From: Bryobacterales bacterium
GTDB taxonomy: Bacteria; Acidobacteriota; Terriglobia; Bryobacterales; Bryobacteraceae
NCBI GenBank assembly: GCA_016789785.1
Contig: JAEUQE010000249.1
Span: forward strand, 1-12,389
DNA length: 12,389 nt
Reading direction: 5' to 3'
Made by a program: the position numbers and the translations under genes. Below, one piece after another: positions 7,285 to 12,389 of this stretch; the first letter of the stretch is position 1; each line of letters starts with the position of its first letter. The notes under the pieces are model-generated. The model saw only the letters and a program-made list of their open reading frames with translations. It made no database searches and had not been told where the DNA came from.

Positions 7285-10200
7285 TCAGAACCAGAACTTC
7301 ATTCCGATTTGCAACGTTCGCGGGAGCCGTGCGCCCGTGATCCGGCCGAAATTTGGCGTCCCGAGCGTTCCGCCCGGCGCGCTGAAGTTCACGCGGTTGA
7401 GCACATTGAAGAAGTCGCCGCGCAGTTCGAACTTCATCCCTTCGCGCAGGGGCACGGGTACGAATCGCACCAGCGACACATCCAGGTTCGCCAGCCCCGG
7501 ACCCTCGATCCCAGGGAACTTCGCGCTGTTGCCGAGCGTCCGCGGCGCAGGCGCCTGAAACGCCGCCCGGTCGAACCATTGGTCGAGCGTGCGCTGCTCC
7601 TTGGGCAGCAGGGGATTTCGCAGCAAGTTCGGCCGGAACTGCCGGCTGAACGTTTGCGCGGTGTTCGCCGCCTGCGTGATCCATACCTGATCTCCACTCT
7701 GGAGCGCAAGGATATTGTTCAATTGCCATCCGCCCAGAATCCAGGACGCCGGTCCGGCCTGCATCCACTTGCGCCCGCGCCCGAAAGGCAGATCGTACAC
7801 CACCGCTGATACGAAGCGATGCGGATAGTGGCTCTGGCTGAGCCCGTATTCCAGCCTTAAGTTGTATGGATCCATCGGAAACATCGACGAGAAGTTATCC
7901 TCATTCGCATCCATAAACTTCGAAAACGTGTAACTCACTGAGAAAAACAACCCTGACCGGTAACGCCGCTCCAGACCAAGCTGCAGCGCCTGATAGTTCG
8001 AGTTCTGGAACTCACAGTGGCAGAGAATGAAGCCGTAATCCGGATACGGACGCATTGCTTGCGTGCCCGTGCCCGCCCGCTGCACGTCCTCAATCCGGAT
8101 CACGTTGTGATCCTGGTTCATCATCAGATGGCGGCCGGCGCTGCCCGCATACGACGCCTGCCACAGAAATCCGAGTGCTTCGTGCTGTATGTCGAAGTTC
8201 CATTGCTGGAAGCTGCCGAGCTTGGCGCGCTCGAGTTTCGTATCGATGGCAAAGCCTTTGCCATCCGCGCTTGGAACAATTGGCGGCGTACGAGAGAGCA
8301 CCACCGCGGCGTTCACTCCGTCGCTCTGGATGCCCAACCGCTGGTCCGCCGGAAAGCGCGCAAAGGCCGACGTCGCGCGGCCCGTCAGCGGAGTGAAGAA
8401 CATGCCATAGTGCGATCGGACCACGGTGTTGTTCAGCCCGAAAGGACGCCATGCGAATCCGATGCGAGGCGCGAAATTCACGCGGTCCGTAAACTGAATG
8501 AAATTCCGGCCCAACTCGGTCATGGTTACGGGCCGGCCCTGGGCGAGATCGAAGTTCGAGCCCTGTTGGCGCAACTCCCGTGGATTCTGCTCCACGTCGT
8601 ACCGCAGACCAAGATTCAACGTCAGCCTCGGGGTGATCTTCCAATCATCCTGCGCGAACAGGCCCAGATACTGGGAACGGTAATAGAATCGGCCGCGCAG
8701 GGTGCTGTTGTTGAACGTGTTCGCTTGCCCGAGCAGCAGGCTCGCCAGCGCATTTCCGGTGGTGCCGGGGTTTGCCGGATCGGCTGTCTGATTTGGGGCG
8801 AACGCGTACTCTCCGGTGAACTGAAGCTGTAAGTCGTTAATCGGAAACTGCCGGTAGTCTACGCCTGCCTTCCAGATATGCTTGCCGCGCACCAGTGTGG
8901 TAATGTTCTGGACCTGATACTGGTTCTCGACGGGATTGAATGCCTGTGCGTCGCCAAGGCCGGCGAACCCCGCCACCGCCACTTGCGGCAGTCCAACGAG
9001 ATTGAGGTTCGGAATTCCGAGTTGATCGCCTGCGCCGAGACTCAGGAGCCGCTCCTGAATGCCGCGGAAGAACGACACTCGCGCATCGTTCAACAGCGTT
9101 GGAGTGAGCGTGCGGGTCCAACTGATGGCGCCGGTCATGTAGCGGTTGAAATTGCCGTTGGCGGCGCCGTTGCTCGAACCTGGGAAGGGCCGCGGTGTGT
9201 CGCTGTACTGGTGATCCCAGGAGTAGCGGCCGAATACGAAATCGCGCTCGGAGGCGCGCCAGTCAATGCGTGTGTCCCACTTGTTGTTGTTGGTGCCATT
9301 CGGAATCAGCCGCTGGAAATTCTGCACCAGCCCGCCTCTTGTGGGCTCGGGATAGAGCGACACCAGCCGCGGACCCGGTGCATCGAAGCGGCTCGCCGGG
9401 ATCACGTTGCCGGCAAAAGGATCGCGCGTGAGGCGATTGTTCGCGCCCGGCCGCGTGGTGCCCGGGTCGAACAGGTTGGCCATGCCCGCGAAATCGCCAC
9501 GCTTCATGGCGGCCGTCGGCACGTTGAGATTGAACACCGTCTCTTCGCGCTGGCGGAAGCTCTCGAAGTCGCCAAAGAAGAAGAGCCGGTCCTTGCGAAT
9601 CGGGCCGCCAACCATACCGCCGAATTGATTCTGAATCAGCTTTGGATTCCGTGGCGCAAAGAAGTTGCGCGCGTTGATGCTATTGTTGCGGTGAAACTCG
9701 AACAGATTCCCCGAGAAGCGATTTGTGCCGGACTTCAGCGTCGCGTTCACCACGCCTCCCACTGTACGGCCGAACTCCGCCGACAATCCGTTGGTCTGCA
9801 CCTTGAACTCCTGAATCGCATCCAGGTTCGGTTGGGTGAACAACTGGCCCCGGCGCGGTGTGGTGATCGATCCGCCATCCAGCACAAACTCGCCGGTGCG
9901 CGCGCGCCCGCCACTCAGCCGCGGCTGCTCATCATCGCCGCGCTGTTGCGCACCCGGCGTCAGCAGCACAAGTTCGAACGCATTGCGCCCGCGCAACGGG
10001 AGTTGCTTGATGGTGCCCTCCTCCATTACGCGGCCAAGCGTATTGTTCTCGGTCTGGATCTGCTGGGCTTCGGCGGTCACCTCCACGGATTCATTCACCT
10101 GTCCAACCTTCATCAAGACGTCGACTCGCAGACGGTCCTCCACTCGCAGCGTGATCCCTTTGCGCAGATGCTTCTGAAAGCCGCTCGCCTCCACGGAGAG

Positions 10201-10422
10201 TTCGTAGCTGCCAGGCCTGACCTCGCCAACAAAATAGAGACCAGTGTCGTTGGTTCGCGTGTTGACCGTGACGCCCGTGTTTGTGTTGCGAAGCGTAATG
10301 GCGGCGCCTGGAATCGCCGCGCCGGATTCATCACTGACCGAGCCCTGGAGCGAGCCGAAGATCGACTGCGCGTTGACCAGCGCGGGCAGGCATAGCATCA
10401 TCAGGCAAAAGAGGGGTCGCAT
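7285..10422 (-). CDS. TonB-dependent outer-membrane receptor, Oar-like, with carboxypeptidase-regulatory domain
   Basis: A 1045-residue outer-membrane beta-barrel protein. Residues 1-18 are a signal peptide (MRPLFCLMMLCLPALVNA, then QS). Residues about 23-105 form a carboxypeptidase-regulatory-like beta-sandwich (GSVSDESGAAIPGA, DTGLYFVGEVRPGSYEL). Residues about 125-232 form the plug (LPLRGRNAFELVLLTPG, EFVLDGG, EFKVQTNGLSAEFGRTVGG). The rest is the barrel, ending in an aromatic residue (IGMKFWF) as barrel proteins do. Such receptors take up large substrates or polymers, energised by TonB-ExbBD; Acidobacteriota and Bacteroidota carry many copies. The substrate is unknown: there is no SusD-like partner or hydrolase nearby. 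The frame opens 20 codons earlier (10482), but the ATG at 10422 starts exactly at the signal peptide, so it is preferred although no clear Shine-Dalgarno sequence precedes it. Transcription is divergent from the SQR gene. Confidence 0.92.
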   Translation of the reverse strand: MRPLFCLMMLCLPALVNAQSIFGSLQGSVSDESGAAIPGAAITLRNTNTGVTVNTRTNDTGLYFVGEVRPGSYELSVEASGFQKHLRKGITLRVEDRLRVDVLMKVGQVNESVEVTAEAQQIQTENNTLGRVMEEGTIKQLPLRGRNAFELVLLTPGAQQRGDDEQPRLSGGRARTGEFVLDGGSITTPRRGQLFTQPNLDAIQEFKVQTNGLSAEFGRTVGGVVNATLKSGTNRFSGNLFEFHRNNSINARNFFAPRNPKLIQNQFGGMVGGPIRKDRLFFFGDFESFRQREETVFNLNVPTAAMKRGDFAGMANLFDPGTTRPGANNRLTRDPFAGNVIPASRFDAPGPRLVSLYPEPTRGGLVQNFQRLIPNGTNNNKWDTRIDWRASERDFVFGRYSWDHQYSDTPRPFPGSSNGAANGNFNRYMTGAISWTRTLTPTLLNDARVSFFRGIQERLLSLGAGDQLGIPNLNLVGLPQVAVAGFAGLGDAQAFNPVENQYQVQNITTLVRGKHIWKAGVDYRQFPINDLQLQFTGEYAFAPNQTADPANPGTTGNALASLLLGQANTFNNSTLRGRFYYRSQYLGLFAQDDWKITPRLTLNLGLRYDVEQNPRELRQQGSNFDLAQGRPVTMTELGRNFIQFTDRVNFAPRIGFAWRPFGLNNTVVRSHYGMFFTPLTGRATSAFARFPADQRLGIQSDGVNAAVVLSRTPPIVPSADGKGFAIDTKLERAKLGSFQQWNFDIQHEALGFLWQASYAGSAGRHLMMNQDHNVIRIEDVQRAGTGTQAMRPYPDYGFILCHCEFQNSNYQALQLGLERRYRSGLFFSVSYTFSKFMDANEDNFSSMFPMDPYNLRLEYGLSQSHYPHRFVSAVVYDLPFGRGRKWMQAGPASWILGGWQLNNILALQSGDQVWITQAANTAQTFSRQFRPNLLRNPLLPKEQRTLDQWFDRAAFQAPAPRTLGNSAKFPGIEGPGLANLDVSLVRFVPVPLREGMKFELRGDFFNVLNRVNFSAPGGTLGTPNFGRITGARLPRTLQIGMKFWF

Positions 10423-10429
10423 CGTGGCA

Positions 10430-10478
10430 CTATCATATTCCAAGCGCAGGCCGGCGGGACAGCGGTTGCCTATGATAG
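10430..10478. promoter_or_regulatory. Symmetric divergent TATGAT boxes / inverted repeat
   Basis: CTATCATA (10430-10437) and TATGATAG (10471-10478) are a perfect 8-bp inverted repeat 33 bp apart. Each contains TATGAT reading outward: on the - strand toward the TonB receptor and on the + strand toward SQR. Both match the -10 consensus at five of six bases. The - strand box is only nine bases from the receptor ATG, so that transcript would be nearly leaderless; the + strand box is about 65 bases from the SQR start. Neither has a good -35 box at 17 bp, so activator dependence, or an operator role for the repeat, is possible. Confidence 0.4.
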
Positions 10479-10541
10479 ACATGGTATTCGCGCCCGTGTT
10501 CCCCGGGACCGAAACTCGGGTGGCTGCGAAGAAGGAGTGCC

Positions 10542-11894
10542 ATGGCTCAGCGCTATTCGCGTAGACGAATACTTCAAGCGGCGGGCGTCGCAGGCGCTGG
10601 CCTGGTGCTTGCCGGAGCGTACCGGCTTCGGATCCCCTCCAGTTACGCCAAGGGCAAGATCGTGATCATCGGCGGCGGCGCCGCGGGACTCGACATCGCG
10701 GCCCGTTTGAATCGCGAACTTGCGCAGCCCGATATCACCGTCGTCGATCCCGCCACCACCCACTTCTATCAGCCCGGATTCACGCTCATCGCTTGCGGGG
10801 AATTCGACGCCAACGAAGTGCAGCGCGAACAGTCGTCGTTAATGCCCAGCGGCGTGAAGTGGCTTCGGGAAAGCGTGGTTGGGATCGAGCCCGAGCGGAA
10901 CCGCATCACCACCTCATCGAACAAGGTGGTTGAGTATGACTATCTCGTTCTTGCTCCCGGCCTTGAGATGCACTTCAATTCCACCGAAGGGATCACCCGC
11001 GACCAACTGGGGCAGGGAAACGTCCACTGCATTTACGATTTTCGAAGTGCGCAGGAGTGCTGGCAGGCAATCCGGAAGCTCGCCCAGACCGGCGGCCGCG
11101 CCTACTTCACCGATACCTGGACGAAGCTCAAGTGCGGCGGTGCACCGAAGAAGATCAACATGATGGCCGAGGATTACTGCCGCCGCCAGGGCACGCGCAA
11201 TCGCGTCGATTTCCAGCTCTACACGGCCACGGATCACTTATTCGAGGTCCAGCCCTTCCGCAAACGTCTGGAAGAGATTTATTCCGAGCGTGCGATTCCC
11301 ATTACCCTGAACCATCGCGTGAAGGCCGTGGATACGCACGCCAAACGAGTTACTTTCGAGAAACACACCAAGGTCGTATCGCCCGCGCCCGGCGAGCCTT
11401 CGGTCAAGATCGAGTTAGTCACCCGGGATTTCGACTTTCTCCACATTGTTCCGCCCATGAGCGCGCCGAAGTTTGTCATCGATTCGCCGCTGGCCTTCGA
11501 CGAAGCCACCGGAAAGCAGGCCGATTGGGTTCCCGCCGATAAGTCGACGCTGGTGCACACGCGATTCAAGAACGTTTTTGTCGTTGGCGACGTGGCGGGC
11601 ATTCCCACCAGTAAGACGTCGGCGGCCATCCGGATGCAGGCGCCCGTGGTTGCCGCGAATCTCATCGCCACCATGGAGAACCGGCGGATGCCCGCGACTT
11701 ACAACGGATACACGGCATGTCCGTTTGTCACCGAGTATGGCAAGGTATTGATGGCGGAGTTTGACTACGATAAGAAGCCCATGCCGACCCTGCCATGGAT
11801 TGACCCGGGCAGGGAGCATCGCGCCGGCTGGATTCTCAAGCGCCACGTGCTGCGTCCGATGTATTTCGACCTGATGGTGCGAGGAATGGCGTAA
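10542..11894 (+). CDS. sqr: Sulfide:quinone oxidoreductase, Tat-exported, FAD-dependent
   Basis: A 450-residue flavoprotein of the disulfide-reductase fold. SQR oxidises sulfide to sulfane sulfur and passes the electrons to membrane quinone. An N-terminal twin-arginine signal (SRRRILQAAG plus a hydrophobic stretch, residues about 6-26) indicates folded export. The FAD-binding loop is IIGGGAAGLD (42-51), then TTHFYQPGFTL, the second flavin motif VVGDVAGIPTSK (347-358), and two cysteines placed like the redox pair of mitochondrial-type SQR: Cys198 in KCGGAPKKI and Cys393 in YTACPFVTEYGKVLMAEFDYD. These fit SQR better than flavocytochrome c sulfide dehydrogenase, the main alternative, which also carries a Tat signal and pairs with a cytochrome. 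AAGGAG ends four bases before the ATG. A c-type cytochrome gene starts 33 bp downstream on the same strand, suggesting one transcript. The C-terminus (RHVLRPMYFDLM) is amphipathic, suiting peripheral membrane binding. Confidence 0.87.
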   Translation: MAQRYSRRRILQAAGVAGAGLVLAGAYRLRIPSSYAKGKIVIIGGGAAGLDIAARLNRELAQPDITVVDPATTHFYQPGFTLIACGEFDANEVQREQSSLMPSGVKWLRESVVGIEPERNRITTSSNKVVEYDYLVLAPGLEMHFNSTEGITRDQLGQGNVHCIYDFRSAQECWQAIRKLAQTGGRAYFTDTWTKLKCGGAPKKINMMAEDYCRRQGTRNRVDFQLYTATDHLFEVQPFRKRLEEIYSERAIPITLNHRVKAVDTHAKRVTFEKHTKVVSPAPGEPSVKIELVTRDFDFLHIVPPMSAPKFVIDSPLAFDEATGKQADWVPADKSTLVHTRFKNVFVVGDVAGIPTSKTSAAIRMQAPVVAANLIATMENRRMPATYNGYTACPFVTEYGKVLMAEFDYDKKPMPTLPWIDPGREHRAGWILKRHVLRPMYFDLMVRGMA

Positions 11895-11927
11895 CTCTGA
11901 TGTGAGACACTTTCCTCCAGACGCTGC

Positions 11928-12389
11928 ATGCACCGGCTCCGCCTCGCCACTCTCTCCGCGATCCTGGTTCCCGCCGGTGTGCTCTATCTTGCACTCGCGC
12001 AGAATGCGCCCACGAACACGCATGCCTACGCGCCCGCCGCGACCTGTGCGGGCTGTCATCGCACGATCTGGGAGTCGTACCGGAAGACCGGCATGGGCCG
12101 CGCCTTCTACCGGCCATCCGCGGCGACGGTCGCCACCGGAAGCTACTGGCACGCCGCGTCACAAAGCCACTTCACGATTCTCGAACGCGACGGGCGCTTC
12201 TATCAGCGGCGCCACCAACTCGACGCCGCGGGTGGCGAGACGAATGTGCTGGAGAAGCCGGTCGACTACGTGATGGGATCAGGGAATCACGCGCGCACAT
12301 TCCTGCATCGCACGCCGCGCGGCACGCTGGTGGAACTGCCGCTCGGCTGGTATGCGATCGACGGTGGCTATCTGGCGATGAATCCCGGC
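11928..12389 (+). CDS. Exported c-type cytochrome, 3'-partial (possibly cytochrome c/TPR type)
   Basis: The first 154 codons of a longer gene, cut by the window edge. MHRLRLATL followed by a hydrophobic stretch to about residue 26 is a signal peptide or anchor. A c-type haem motif CAGCH (C40, C43, His44) follows, then WESYRKTGMGRAFYRP, FTILERDGRFYQRR, DYVMGSGNHARTFLH and VELPLGWYAIDGGYLAMNPG. This resembles acidobacterial proteins that combine multi-haem cytochrome segments with C-terminal TPR repeats; that is recalled from family knowledge, and only one CxxCH is visible here. The ATG is the first possible start after an in-frame stop at 11898-11900; there is no strong Shine-Dalgarno sequence. 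Lying 33 bp after SQR on the same strand, it is probably co-transcribed and may carry electrons from sulfide or related oxidation. The missing part decides haem number and TPR content. Confidence 0.8.
   Translation, partial: MHRLRLATLSAILVPAGVLYLALAQNAPTNTHAYAPAATCAGCHRTIWESYRKTGMGRAFYRPSAATVATGSYWHAASQSHFTILERDGRFYQRRHQLDAAGGETNVLEKPVDYVMGSGNHARTFLHRTPRGTLVELPLGWYAIDGGYLAMNPG

Noticed and set aside
6386..7768. 460-codon open frame on the - strand spanning the P460 gene and the end of the receptor gene
   Set aside because: It overlaps two well-supported genes in other frames, and its composition is atypical and domain-free.
8878..10395. 505-codon open frame on the + strand opposite the TonB receptor gene
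   Set aside because: It lies wholly antisense to a clearly identified receptor, has no recognisable domain, and reflects codon bias in GC-rich DNA.
11902..12273. 123-codon + strand frame overlapping the terminal cytochrome gene
   Set aside because: The ATG-initiated frame from 11928 contains the CAGCH haem motif and signal peptide; this one is an Arg/Ser/Pro-rich shadow.

Overview
The window is a GC-rich bacterial chromosome segment, most likely from an acidobacterium of the Solibacter/Bryobacter type. That placement is an inference from gene content: a long Oar-like TonB receptor with an N-terminal carboxypeptidase-regulatory domain, a c-type cytochrome of a style common in Acidobacteriota, a cytochrome P460-like/cupredoxin fusion, and generally long intergenic gaps. 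No rRNA, tRNA, CRISPR array, insertion sequence or phage gene was recognised.

Layout, left to right. (1) 1-396, + strand: a PIN-domain (VapC-like) ribonuclease, possibly missing its first residues at the window edge. (2) 397-857: no convincing gene; it holds a hairpin just after the PIN gene and a perfect 14-bp palindrome. (3) 858-1016, - strand: a 52-codon ORF for a single-pass membrane protein with a well-placed Shine-Dalgarno sequence. (4) 1166-5800, - strand: a 1544-residue signalling protein that joins CheB methylesterase, CheR methyltransferase, a PAS-like domain, a long heptad coiled coil, three more PAS-like domains, GGDEF and EAL. (5) 5801-6430: a gene-free divergent control region. 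(6) 6431-7231, + strand: an exported cytochrome P460-like domain fused to a type-1 copper domain. (7) 7285-10422, - strand: a TonB-dependent outer-membrane receptor, convergent with the P460 gene across a hairpin. (8) 10423-10541: a divergent promoter region with symmetric TATGAT boxes. (9) 10542-11894, + strand: a Tat-exported sulfide:quinone oxidoreductase. (10) 11928 to the window end, + strand: a c-type cytochrome cut by the edge.

The right half (P460-cupredoxin, SQR, cytochrome c) looks like a periplasmic electron-transfer neighbourhood: SQR and the cytochrome are 33 bp apart on one strand and probably co-transcribed. The left half is dominated by the CheB-CheR-GGDEF-EAL protein, which combines chemotaxis-type methyl-modification chemistry with c-di-GMP synthesis and breakdown in one chain. 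The points most worth a second look are that fusion (no receiver, no kinase, no visible I-site), the P460-cupredoxin fusion, the Tat-SQR/cytochrome pair, the symmetric divergent boxes and the small membrane protein.
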